From assembly GCF_029027405.1 (NCBI RefSeq), contig NZ_CP093396.1, positions 1,302,001 through 1,366,000 of the forward strand: DNA of 64,000 nucleotides. The letters are read 5' to 3'. The notes below the pieces were generated by a model. It did not search any database. It saw only the letters and a list, made by a program, of their open reading frames with translations, and was not told where the DNA came from. Below, piece after piece: positions 26,899 to 34,061 of the stretch. Position numbers and translations under genes: made by a program. The first letter of the stretch is position 1. Every line of letters starts with the position of its first letter. This DNA comes from Sulfurimonas sp. (GTDB lineage: Bacteria > Campylobacterota > Campylobacteria > Campylobacterales > Sulfurimonadaceae).

Positions 26899-28971
26899 TC
26901 ACTTTTTAACTTTAATTCCTTTTATAGCATTAAGAAGTATACCGACTGTTGTACCATTATGCAAAACAGCTGTTGTAATAGGATTAATATACCCCATGGT
27001 AGCTGAGGCTAAAATAGCACTGTTTGCAGCTACTGTAATATTGAAATTTGATTTTATAAGTTTCATAGTATCTTGTGCTAATTCTAAAGCATTACTAATA
27101 CAAGCAATATCATCTTTAAGTAAAGAAATATCAGCAGATGCTTTTGCAATCTGAGCACCTTTACTCATACTTATGCCAACATTTGCTTCAACTAAAGCAG
27201 GTGCATCATTTATTCCATCTCCAACAAAAACAACTTTCTTGCCATTAGCGACCAGTTCTTTTACAATGTCTGCTTTTTGAGTAGGAAGAAGTTGGGCAAA
27301 AACTGTATCAATTCCGATTTCTTTAGCTACTTCATCTGCTTTTTGTTGCTTATCTCCAGTTAGCATAATAATTTCTTTAATTCCTAACTTGTGAAGTTTA
27401 TCAATAGTTGTTTTAGTATTATGCCGAACTGTATCTATCATTGTTATCATACCGAGAAGTTTATAATCATATCCGATACAAAGGATAGTTTTACCTTCAT
27501 CTTCATGTTTTTGTATAGTAGGAATATGACCATTGAAGTCTATACCTTCATCATCTTCTAAGAAGTGTTGAGAGCCTATATGGACTTTCTTACCAGCCAC
27601 TTCAGTGATTACTCCATGTGCAACAATAAATTCTACTTCTTCATGATGAATATGTTCAAATGATTGCTCATTTGCGGCTCTTACTACGGCTTCTGCAACA
27701 GGATGAAAGTAATGCTCCTCTGTTGAAGCTGCAAGTGATAAAATTTTATTTTCATCCCATTCATCATTAAAGGATATTACATCTGAAACATATAACTCCC
27801 CTTTAGTAAGTGTGCCTGTTTTGTCAAATATAACCGTATCTGCTTCACTTAAATTTTCTAATGCTTGAGCATTTTTAATCATAATGCCATTTTTTCCAGC
27901 TTTATGAAGAGAACTTTTAAATGCAACAGGGGTAGCAAGTTTTAAAGCACAAGAATAATCAGCTTGTAATACAGCAGCAACTCTCTCCCAGTCTTTAGTA
28001 GTAATATATGCAAAAGCACTCAATCCTAGTGTTAAAGGAACTAGCTTATCTGCTAGTTTTAGAGCCTTAAGTGCAGAAGAAGATTTAGATGAGAGTGACT
28101 CTTCTATATATTTAGTAACTTGAGCAGCCGAGGTATCATCTCCGACATGTTCAGCCCAAATTTTTATTCGTCCCTCTTCCACTATCGTTCCAGCCATTAC
28201 TCTATCGCCATAGGCTTTAGTGACAGATACGCTTTCTCCTGTCATACTAGATTGATTTATCAATGCTTCGCCTTGTATGATATGCCCATCAACACTTATC
28301 ATATCTCCAACAGCGACAATAACAATATCACCTATTTTCACAAGCTTATAACTAATTTTTTCTTCAATTCCATTTTTTTCAATCCAGACCTCTTCTACAT
28401 TAGGACGAATTAGTTCACGAAGTAAGTTATCAGAGCGATCGGATGTACTTTCTTCTATATATTCACCAGCTTCAAGTAAAAGACTTGTAAAATTAGCTGC
28501 AGTGTAATCTTTTCTTAAAAGAGATACTCCGACAGCTAAGGATTCTAAAACATGAGAAGTAATTCCATTTTTGTATAAATCTTTTAATCCTGATATCATC
28601 ATTGGTGTGTTAGTCGCTATGCTTAGCGGTGCATTAACAATATTTGGTAGAATAAAACCAGCACCAGTAACACTAGCTATAGTTATAAGCCCTTGTTTGG
28701 AAATATGAACTTCACCTCTCTCAACTCTACAACTTGAATCACACTTAGTTGTTTTGAAATCAGTTATAATTTTTTCAATTTCTTTTTGAATTTGAGAGTT
28801 GGTTATTTCTATTATTAAACTTTTTGCTCTAATATTTACTCTAGCATTTTTAACACCTTCACACTTTTGAATACTTTCTATTAATGGTCTTGCATCATTT
28901 TTAGATGATATATCAAATATCTTGTATCTTAATCGGTTTGGGAGTTTATGAACTAAATTAAATTTATTCAT
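26899..28971 (-). CDS. fezB: P1B-type ATPase, probable ferrosome ATPase (FezB-like)
   Basis: A 690-aa metal-transport ATPase. Visible motifs: T-G-E-S (244-247), phosphorylation D383-K-T-G-T-L-T-K, H-P (423-424), M-L-T-G-D-K (536-541) and G-D-G-I-N-D-A-P (585-592). The transmembrane metal motif is S-C-A (340-342) with no proline, unlike CPC, SPC or TPC exporters, and the last helix region has H-N-G-T-T (671-675). The N-terminus is a degenerate HMA-like domain beginning N-R-L-R-Y-K-I (12-18) without C-x-x-C. It is the last gene of a six-gene operon with an HMA2 and a ferritin-like protein. These features match, to my knowledge, P1B-6 ATPases of ferrosomes. The ATPase class is certain, the ferrosome role is inference. 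Confidence 0.78.
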   Translation of the reverse strand: MNKFNLVHKLPNRLRYKIFDISSKNDARPLIESIQKCEGVKNARVNIRAKSLIIEITNSQIQKEIEKIITDFKTTKCDSSCRVERGEVHISKQGLITIASVTGAGFILPNIVNAPLSIATNTPMMISGLKDLYKNGITSHVLESLAVGVSLLRKDYTAANFTSLLLEAGEYIEESTSDRSDNLLRELIRPNVEEVWIEKNGIEEKISYKLVKIGDIVIVAVGDMISVDGHIIQGEALINQSSMTGESVSVTKAYGDRVMAGTIVEEGRIKIWAEHVGDDTSAAQVTKYIEESLSSKSSSALKALKLADKLVPLTLGLSAFAYITTKDWERVAAVLQADYSCALKLATPVAFKSSLHKAGKNGIMIKNAQALENLSEADTVIFDKTGTLTKGELYVSDVISFNDEWDENKILSLAASTEEHYFHPVAEAVVRAANEQSFEHIHHEEVEFIVAHGVITEVAGKKVHIGSQHFLEDDEGIDFNGHIPTIQKHEDEGKTILCIGYDYKLLGMITMIDTVRHNTKTTIDKLHKLGIKEIIMLTGDKQQKADEVAKEIGIDTVFAQLLPTQKADIVKELVANGKKVVFVGDGINDAPALVEANVGISMSKGAQIAKASADISLLKDDIACISNALELAQDTMKLIKSNFNITVAANSAILASATMGYINPITTAVLHNGTTVGILLNAIKGIKVKK

Positions 28972-29321
28972 TAAGCTTCTTTTGCTGCTTCATGTTCTGC
29001 TTTGGCATCTTCGAAACGCTCTTTCATTTCATCCATTCCACCAGTGATAACATCACCCATAGACACCATACCTTTAAAGATAGTTTTTTGAACATTCTCA
29101 TTTGTTAGTATATAGGTAGCTGCTGCACCAATTAAAAGACCTGCTAATACTTCTGAAGTGCTAAATCCCATGCTGTTTTTATTTAAATATGGGTTTTGAT
29201 TATTCATATTATTTGAGTTTTGCATCTGCTTGTTTGCTCTATTACCTCTGTTACTCATATTACCTTGAATATTGCTATTATTCATATATGGATTACTATC
29301 GTTTGTTTGGTATTTTTTCAT
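28971..29321 (-). CDS. Asn/Met-rich small membrane protein (YtxH-like), ferrosome-like operon
   Basis: A 116-aa protein: residues 1-52 are low complexity, rich in Asn, Met and Gln (repeats such as N-P-Y-M-N-N and N-P-Y-L-N-K), then a glycine-bearing membrane helix (E-V-L-A-G-L-L-I-G-A-A-A-T-Y-I-L, about 57-72), then an acidic helix (M-K-E-R-F-E-D-A-K-A-E). The helix plus following amphipathic region resembles YtxH/DUF6110-type proteins. It overlaps both neighbours by 1 bp. A structural role on an iron-storage membrane is inference. Confidence 0.65.
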   Translation of the reverse strand: MKKYQTNDSNPYMNNSNIQGNMSNRGNRANKQMQNSNNMNNQNPYLNKNSMGFSTSEVLAGLLIGAAATYILTNENVQKTIFKGMVSMGDVITGGMDEMKERFEDAKAEHEAAKEA

Positions 29322-29665
29322 TATTTCTCTCCATCAGTAATAAGTTTATTTTTTTGATATATTGCGCTTTTTTCTATCGTATATATAGCTCCTGCACCTA
29401 AAACTAAAGAACCAATAGTCTGAAAAAATGATTTTCTAGGATCACCTAGATTATTTGCAACTGATATAGCAGTTGCAGTTGCAATTCCACCAATAAGAGA
29501 GTCTTTTAGTGTATCTCTTATGGCCTCGGTTTTATCTTTTTCATTCTCTTTAACTTTTTTTGCATTACCTATTGCAGAGATAACTCCAACAGCAACAGCA
29601 CCACTTACTCCATGACCAACTACATGTCTTGGAGTACCTGTTTGTACAGTAAAGTTACTTATCAT
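29321..29665 (-). CDS. Glycine-zipper membrane protein, ferrosome-like operon
   Basis: A 114-aa protein with three hydrophobic Gly/Ala-rich segments (G-H-G-V-S-G-A-V-A-V-G-V; L-I-G-G-I-A-T-A-T-A-I; G-S-L-V-L-G-A-G-A-I-Y) separated by charged loops. ATG 29665 with AAGAAG 6 nt upstream is preferred to TTG 29671; it lies inside the 3' end of the upstream gene. Small Gly-zipper proteins of this kind crowd or bend membranes in organelles such as magnetosomes; a similar role here is inference. No named family is recognised. Confidence 0.6.
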   Translation of the reverse strand: MISNFTVQTGTPRHVVGHGVSGAVAVGVISAIGNAKKVKENEKDKTEAIRDTLKDSLIGGIATATAISVANNLGDPRKSFFQTIGSLVLGAGAIYTIEKSAIYQKNKLITDGEK

Positions 29666-29945
29666 TAGCAACTTCTTTTTTAGTTGTTGCTTTTTTGGTG
29701 GTAGTCTTACTTACTTTAGCAGTAGCTGTTTTTCGTGCATCTTTTTTTTCTTGATTTTTTTCTTTTATAGTTTCTACTGTAGATTTTACAGTATCAACAG
29801 TTGTTATTGCTACTTCATTAACAGCTTCTGCACCACTCTTTACGCTATCTGTTACAACACTAACGAAAGTTTTTTCTTTATTTTTTCTTTTTATATAAAG
29901 TGTTACGCCTGCGCCTATTGCTGCGCCTATTAAATATGGTATCAT
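29655..29945 (-). CDS. Membrane-anchored protein with Lys/Thr-rich tail, ferrosome-like operon
   Basis: A 96-aa protein: an N-terminal membrane helix (residues 2-18, G-A-A-I-G-A-G-V-T-L-Y-I), an amphipathic middle (V-V-T-D-S-V-K-S-G-A-E-A-V), and a Lys/Thr/Ala-rich tail (about 66-93) like histone H1 tails. The tail could bind DNA, polyphosphate or another polyanion. It overlaps the ferritin-like gene by 4 bp and the next gene by 11 bp. Function unknown. Confidence 0.62.
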   Translation of the reverse strand: MIPYLIGAAIGAGVTLYIKRKNKEKTFVSVVTDSVKSGAEAVNEVAITTVDTVKSTVETIKEKNQEKKDARKTATAKVSKTTTKKATTKKEVANDK

Positions 29946-30601
29946 GATTTATCCTTATCATTAAAAATTTTATCAAATACATCTTTTGATGCATCTGAAC
30001 TTAGTGCCATCGCTATTGCAGCACCTGCTGCCATGCCTAACATCATATCTCTGCTTCCCAAAGAAGCAAGTGTTTGTGTGATTTTAGTACTGTCTATTTC
30101 ACCCTTCATTAAACCTTGAACCATATTATATATATCATGGTGTTGAGGATTGTTCTCTTGATTACTTTGAGAGCATGCTTGAAAAGCAGGTAGATGATTA
30201 TTATAAGAAGCTGCTTGTTCTCTATAAAAGACATCTCTTATATCATCTTGTGTAACAAAAGGTAAAAGATTGTCATACATCTCTATGTTTGCCATTTCAG
30301 CATCTGCTCCATCTTGACAACATTCAGCTAGGCTAGAGCCTATTTGAATTTTGTCATACCAATCATTTATTGGTGGCGTAACATCATAGTTTTTACATAG
30401 TTGCTCTAATGCAGTGTAGTGTCTTACCTCTGCTTGAACAATGTTTGAAAAAGGTATAACTGAGCCATAAGTATCTATGACTTTTTGGTAATAAGCATTT
30501 GCTTTATACTCATCATAACAAGCGATGCGTAATAACTGTTCTACAACATTAGCATTCACATCTACTTGTTGAGATAGTAGTTGTTCTTCATCTGGATTCA
30601 T
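29942..30601 (-). CDS. Membrane-anchored ferritin-like (DUF2202-like) diiron protein
   Basis: A 219-aa protein. Residues about 15-145 form a four-helix ferritin-like domain with candidate iron ligands E31, E58-x2-H61, E102/E107 and E128/H136, the pattern of DUF2202/rubrerythrin-like diiron proteins. A hydrophobic Gly/Ala helix near the C-terminus (about 186-201) would anchor it to a membrane, which is unusual for ferritins. It overlaps the HMA2 gene by 1 bp. Likely oxidises or holds iron at the organelle membrane (inference). Confidence 0.75.
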   Translation of the reverse strand: MNPDEEQLLSQQVDVNANVVEQLLRIACYDEYKANAYYQKVIDTYGSVIPFSNIVQAEVRHYTALEQLCKNYDVTPPINDWYDKIQIGSSLAECCQDGADAEMANIEMYDNLLPFVTQDDIRDVFYREQAASYNNHLPAFQACSQSNQENNPQHHDIYNMVQGLMKGEIDSTKITQTLASLGSRDMMLGMAAGAAIAMALSSDASKDVFDKIFNDKDKS

Positions 30602-30921
30602 TAATCCTCCTTAATTTGAGATTGTAGTTTATTGATTAACTCAATGTTCTCATCTATGTTTACACCATCTATAATATCATTCCAAATAGTTGGTGCAAAA
30701 ATTGAAGCATCATAAAGTATAGTAGCTGTTGCCATTATTTTATTAACTTTCACATCTTTTAGTCCATCAATATATTTAGGTAAAGAGTGAATATCATCAA
30801 GTGATATATTTTTAACTTCATCTAAAATTGCCTTATCGATTTTAACTCTTAATCTACCAGGCGTATGATGGATTTTAGAAAAATATGAGGATATTTTCAA
30901 TATATCTTCAGTTTTAATCAT
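30601..30921 (-). CDS. HMA2-like small protein with Arg-rich motif, first gene of ferrosome-like operon
   Basis: A 106-aa protein with a heavy-metal-associated-2 fold (G-R-L-R-V-K-I at 22-28, I-D-G-L-K-D-V-K-V-N and A-T-I-L-Y-D). It has no cysteine pair, so it should not bind metal through C-x-x-C. The G-R-L-R motif recurs as N-R-L-R at the N-terminus of the P1B ATPase of the same operon. Small R-motif HMA-like proteins accompany FezB in ferrosome operons as far as I recall. Probably a targeting or assembly factor (inference). Confidence 0.72.
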   Translation of the reverse strand: MIKTEDILKISSYFSKIHHTPGRLRVKIDKAILDEVKNISLDDIHSLPKYIDGLKDVKVNKIMATATILYDASIFAPTIWNDIIDGVNIDENIELINKLQSQIKED

Positions 30922-30951
30922 CTACTGTCCTTTATTTCTTTATAATAGTAG

Positions 30952-30968
30952 TGTATTTATTAGATACA
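30952..30968. promoter_or_regulatory. Inverted repeat ahead of the ferrosome-like operon
   Basis: TGTAT-N7-ATACA in the 61-bp gap between the Fur-family gene and the HMA2 gene. It could be an operator for the adjacent regulator or part of a promoter. Function is inferred from position only. Confidence 0.35.
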
Positions 30969-30982
30969 TTTTATAATTTTTA

Positions 30983-31408
30983 CTAATTATCAATATCACA
31001 TTTCTCACATAAGCCATAAAGTGCTATATCTAGTTTATTAGTTTTAAAATTCTTTTTAATTGCTAGACTATCAATAAGCTCAATTAATTCAGAGTCAGAA
31101 AATTCTACATGTTCACAGCATCTTGAACAAATAAGATGATAATGGTCATTTCCTCTAGTAAGCTCATAAAAAATATTTTTATTAGATGTTTGCTTTGTGA
31201 TTATTTTATATGATAGAAGAAGTTTTAAAGTTGAATAAACTGATTGTTTAGATGCTTTTACTTGATTCAAAATTTCTTCAATACTAAGATGCCCACTTTT
31301 AAAAAAAGCTCTTAAAATATCTTGTCGAATAGGTGTACATTTTAATTTGTCACTTTTTAGCATTGAACAAAAAAGATCAATGTATCGTTCAGTACTTTCA
31401 AGAGGCAT
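30983..31408 (-). CDS. Fur-family transcriptional regulator, adjacent to ferrosome-like operon
   Basis: A 141-aa Fur/PerR-type repressor: N-terminal winged helix (R-Q-D-I-L-R-A-F-F and Q-S-V-Y-S-T-L-K-L-L), then metal domain with H-Y-H-L-I-C-S-R-C-C and two structural C-x-x-C pairs (94/97 and 134/137). It lies 61 bp upstream of the HMA2 gene and 5 bp after the DUF1232 gene. Probably senses iron or peroxide and controls the operon; Fur, PerR or Zur cannot be told apart with certainty. Confidence 0.85.
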   Translation of the reverse strand: MPLESTERYIDLFCSMLKSDKLKCTPIRQDILRAFFKSGHLSIEEILNQVKASKQSVYSTLKLLLSYKIITKQTSNKNIFYELTRGNDHYHLICSRCCEHVEFSDSELIELIDSLAIKKNFKTNKLDIALYGLCEKCDIDN

Positions 31409-31413
31409 CTATG

Positions 31414-31749
31414 CTACTTGTGTTTAAAGTGACGAAAACGATTGATTTCTCCTTTAGCAGAGTCCATCACTATTTTTAATACTAAGGCATCGTCAACCCA
31501 ACCCATTAATGGGATAAAATCAGGTACAACATCAGTAGGAAGTACAACATAAGCCAAGGCTCCACCGACACTAAGCATAGTTGTTGATTGAAGCTTAAAG
31601 CTACTATCAGTCATCATTGAAAAAAGTAGCTTGAAATCACTGTACCAAGATTTATTTTCATGTTGTTGTACAGCAACAGCAGTTTGATTTGCATTATATG
31701 TGTTAGAAAGTTCGGAAATAGAATCTAAATCAGGAGGATTGGAACTCAT
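31414..31749 (-). CDS. DUF1232 (YkvA-like) small membrane protein
   Basis: A 111-aa protein with the DUF1232 signature Y-V-V-L-P-T-D-V-V-P-D-F-I-P and G-W-V-D-D-A. ATG 31749 is preferred to TTG 31767 because AAGG lies 8 nt upstream. Family function is unknown. It sits 5 bp before the Fur-family gene, behind a weak Fur-box-like sequence. Confidence 0.8.
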   Translation of the reverse strand: MSSNPPDLDSISELSNTYNANQTAVAVQQHENKSWYSDFKLLFSMMTDSSFKLQSTTMLSVGGALAYVVLPTDVVPDFIPLMGWVDDALVLKIVMDSAKGEINRFRHFKHK

Positions 31750-31811
31750 AATGATTACCTTTATCAAAATATAATAGAAGTATAGTACAATATTAAAGCT
31801 TAAGATATATT

Positions 31812-31830
31812 GAGAGTTGTTATCAGTATC
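31812..31830. promoter_or_regulatory. Weak Fur-box-like site upstream of DUF1232-fur
   Basis: Matches 14 of 19 positions of the classical Fur box (reverse-complement form). It sits about 60 bp upstream of the DUF1232 start. In such AT-rich DNA this level of match can occur by chance. Confidence 0.35.
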
Positions 31831-31887
31831 ATATATATTTAGTATTTAAAATAAATTTATATTTCCACAAAAATTGTGGAAATATAG

Positions 31888-32397
31888 TTAATCAATAAAA
31901 TATGGTGTAATTTGTTTTACCCAAGTACTGACGCGTTCATCACTTAAATCGGATTGGTTGTCCTCATCAAGTGCCAAGCCAATAAATTTGCCATCTCTTA
32001 TAGCATTTGATTCATCGTGTTCATAACCATCTGTTGACCATGAACCTACAACTGTAGCCTCTTGTTTAACAACTTCATCATATAAAGTTCCCATAGCATC
32101 TACAAAATTATCACAATATTCTTCTTGATCACCAAGACCAAAAAATGCAACAGTTTTTGAAGAGAAATCAGTTGCAGAAATATTAGAAAAGAAATCTTCC
32201 CAATCATCTTGAAGATCTCCTTCTCCCCATGTAGAAGTTCCCATAATTATAAACTTATATTGCTCCATTGCATTGTCTGTACAATCTGCTACATTATGTA
32301 GCTCTATTTGGGCTTCTGACATTTTATCTTTAATCAAAGAAGCTATATCTTGTGTATTTCCAGTTGAGCTAGCATAAAATACTCCTATTTTTGACAT
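31888..32397 (-). CDS. fldA: Flavodoxin
   Basis: A 169-aa long-chain flavodoxin with the FMN phosphate loop S-S-T-G-N-T near the N-terminus, M-G-T-S-T-W-G-E-G-D, and F-F-G-L-G-D-Q-E-E-Y. Replaces ferredoxin as electron carrier, commonly when iron is scarce, and fits the surrounding iron genes. It overlaps the upstream unknown gene by 13 bp and therefore shares the Fur-box promoter at 33248-33266. Confidence 0.95.
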   Translation of the reverse strand: MSKIGVFYASSTGNTQDIASLIKDKMSEAQIELHNVADCTDNAMEQYKFIIMGTSTWGEGDLQDDWEDFFSNISATDFSSKTVAFFGLGDQEEYCDNFVDAMGTLYDEVVKQEATVVGSWSTDGYEHDESNAIRDGKFIGLALDEDNQSDLSDERVSTWVKQITPYFID

Positions 32398-33191
32398 TGT
32401 TTAATCCTTTTATTTTTATTTCTATTACAAAATGTAAATGAATATGGAATCATCTTCAGTTGATTTGATGATTCTCCTTTAACCAGTATATGGCGCTTAA
32501 AATTATTTGTCTTTGGATAAACCAAATAGCATTTATCAATCTCCTCATTATTTAATTGTGCAAAACCATCATTTATATCTTTATATCTTTTATGTAGGTT
32601 TTTTGGGTCGATATGTTTCCATCTAGGGTATAGTCTTGTTCGTATTCCATCTTGGTCTATATGAATATATGGAGCATCAAGGGAAACAGTTTTATTTTTC
32701 TCTTGTTTAATACGACGATAAATAGTCTTCGTAAATATTTCGTTCAAATCAAGCATCATTTCAATTTCTTTGCCATTAAAGATTAGTTGAATTAAATCTG
32801 AGGCTGGATGTGCATAGTTAAAGAAGGCGTGAAAATCTGATTTACAGTGCGTATGTTTAGCAAAATATTTCATTTTAAGATTTTTACTATGTTTAAAGTA
32901 ATTATTAAAAAGTATAGAATCATGAGCATAAATACGAACTATTTTTTGGCTTTTCTCAGGTTTTAGCTTGTTAATTTGAAAAAATGATTCTATTTTGTTA
33001 TCAAACATAGAAAGAAGATTGTTTTCAAATAGAAGTGCTTTTTTAAGAGAAAATTGTGCTTCCTTACAAAGAAATTCATTTATCATAGTACAAAACATTT
33101 TTCGTTGGGATTGCTTGTCATTAACTTGATAAGTTTTTGGTAAAATCTCTTTAGTTTTATTTTTATACTGCGTAAAGCCTATTTTTCTCAC
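32385..33191 (-). CDS. Unrecognised protein co-encoded with flavodoxin
   Basis: A 268-aa, Lys-rich cytoplasmic-looking protein without signal peptide or clear membrane helix; several His/Cys residues sit in the middle (K-H-T-H-C-K-S-D-F-H-A-F-F). The GTG start has AAGGA 6 nt upstream. It overlaps flavodoxin and lies behind a good Fur box, so it is probably made under iron limitation. I do not recognise the family; an electron-transfer partner or iron-stress protein is only a guess. Confidence 0.6.
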   Translation of the reverse strand: MRKIGFTQYKNKTKEILPKTYQVNDKQSQRKMFCTMINEFLCKEAQFSLKKALLFENNLLSMFDNKIESFFQINKLKPEKSQKIVRIYAHDSILFNNYFKHSKNLKMKYFAKHTHCKSDFHAFFNYAHPASDLIQLIFNGKEIEMMLDLNEIFTKTIYRRIKQEKNKTVSLDAPYIHIDQDGIRTRLYPRWKHIDPKNLHKRYKDINDGFAQLNNEEIDKCYLVYPKTNNFKRHILVKGESSNQLKMIPYSFTFCNRNKNKRIKQCQK

Positions 33192-33247
33192 AGCTAATCC
33201 TTAGTTGATAATTAATATCACAATTGTATGCTAATAAGTCTTAATAG

Positions 33248-33266
33248 TATATTAATAATCATTATC
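33248..33266. promoter_or_regulatory. Fur box between flavodoxin operon and EAL gene
   Basis: TATATTAATAATCATTATC matches 16 of 19 positions of the classical Fur consensus and lies in the short gap between the divergent unknown-flavodoxin operon and the EAL gene, so it could control both. Confidence 0.6.
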
Positions 33267-33317
33267 ATAATAAATTAAGCTTCATTTTTGTATTATTTCT
33301 TTAAAAATGGAGTTTGG

Positions 33318-34031
33318 ATGCATCTGAACAATAATATTATTACAACAATAATGGCTAATGGAGATTATGGAATTTGTTACGAGCCAATTATTTGCGTAGA
33401 AGATATGCAGATAATTGGCTACGAAGCCTTAAGTAGATTTAAATTTTTTGAAAGATTAGTATCTCCTGATGACTTTTTTAAAAGCATTCATAGTGATAAA
33501 GAACTTTTTTTTTATGTGGAAACAATTTTAAAAAAATTTCAGTTAGACAATAGACCATGTGATAAAAAGCTTTTTTTAAATTTAGATCCGGATGTAGCCA
33601 TTGATTCTAATCATATAGCTTTTTGGGTTAAATTATTTAATACAAGTGAAAAAATTATTATAGAAATTATAGAAAATTCTGATGAAGAAAGTGCAGAAGA
33701 TATTGAATATTTTATGGACTGGTTAGATGAGTATAATATTCATTATGCTTATGATGACTATGCAAAACCAAATAGTATGTTTTTTACTTCTCTCTTGCAC
33801 AGAGCAGATACTATAAAATTAGATATAGATTTTCTAAGAACTATTAAAGAAAATAATGCTTACATAGAAATTGCGAAAGGTGTAGTTAATTATGCTAAAT
33901 TAACACAAAAACATACAGTTTTAGAAGGGGTTGAAACTAAGTCAGATTTAGAGTTGGCAAAAGAAATAGGTGTAGATTTTGTTCAGGGTTATTTATTTAA
34001 ACAAGAATTTATTACAGTATGGAAAAATTAG
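33318..34031 (+). CDS. EAL-domain protein (cyclic-di-GMP phosphodiesterase type)
   Basis: A stand-alone EAL domain of 237 aa. Visible motifs: G-Y-E-A-L-S-R (substrate/metal site), N-L-D-P, E-I-I-E-N, D-D-Y-A-K-P-N-S, I-K-L-D, E-G-V-E-T and Q-G-Y-L-F. The catalytic residues look mostly kept, though the D-D-F-G-x-G loop is altered to D-D-Y-A-K-P, so activity is uncertain. ATG 33318 with GGAG upstream is preferred to TTG 33288. The stop codon abuts an IS256-type insertion, but the same stop would exist without it. Confidence 0.82.
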   Translation: MHLNNNIITTIMANGDYGICYEPIICVEDMQIIGYEALSRFKFFERLVSPDDFFKSIHSDKELFFYVETILKKFQLDNRPCDKKLFLNLDPDVAIDSNHIAFWVKLFNTSEKIIIEIIENSDEESAEDIEYFMDWLDEYNIHYAYDDYAKPNSMFFTSLLHRADTIKLDIDFLRTIKENNAYIEIAKGVVNYAKLTQKHTVLEGVETKSDLELAKEIGVDFVQGYLFKQEFITVWKN

Positions 34032-34061
34032 ATTTAAAGTAAATTTTTTTAGGCTGAATAA

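Noticed and set aside
26899-30921. Magnetosome gene cluster
   Set aside because: No MamA, MamB/M, MamE, MamK or Mad-type proteins are visible; only small membrane proteins with a P1B ATPase, which fits ferrosomes better.
33318-34031. EAL gene truncated by the IS256-type insertion
   Set aside because: The 8-bp target repeat shows that the uninterrupted sequence would have TAA at the same codon, so the protein end is unchanged.
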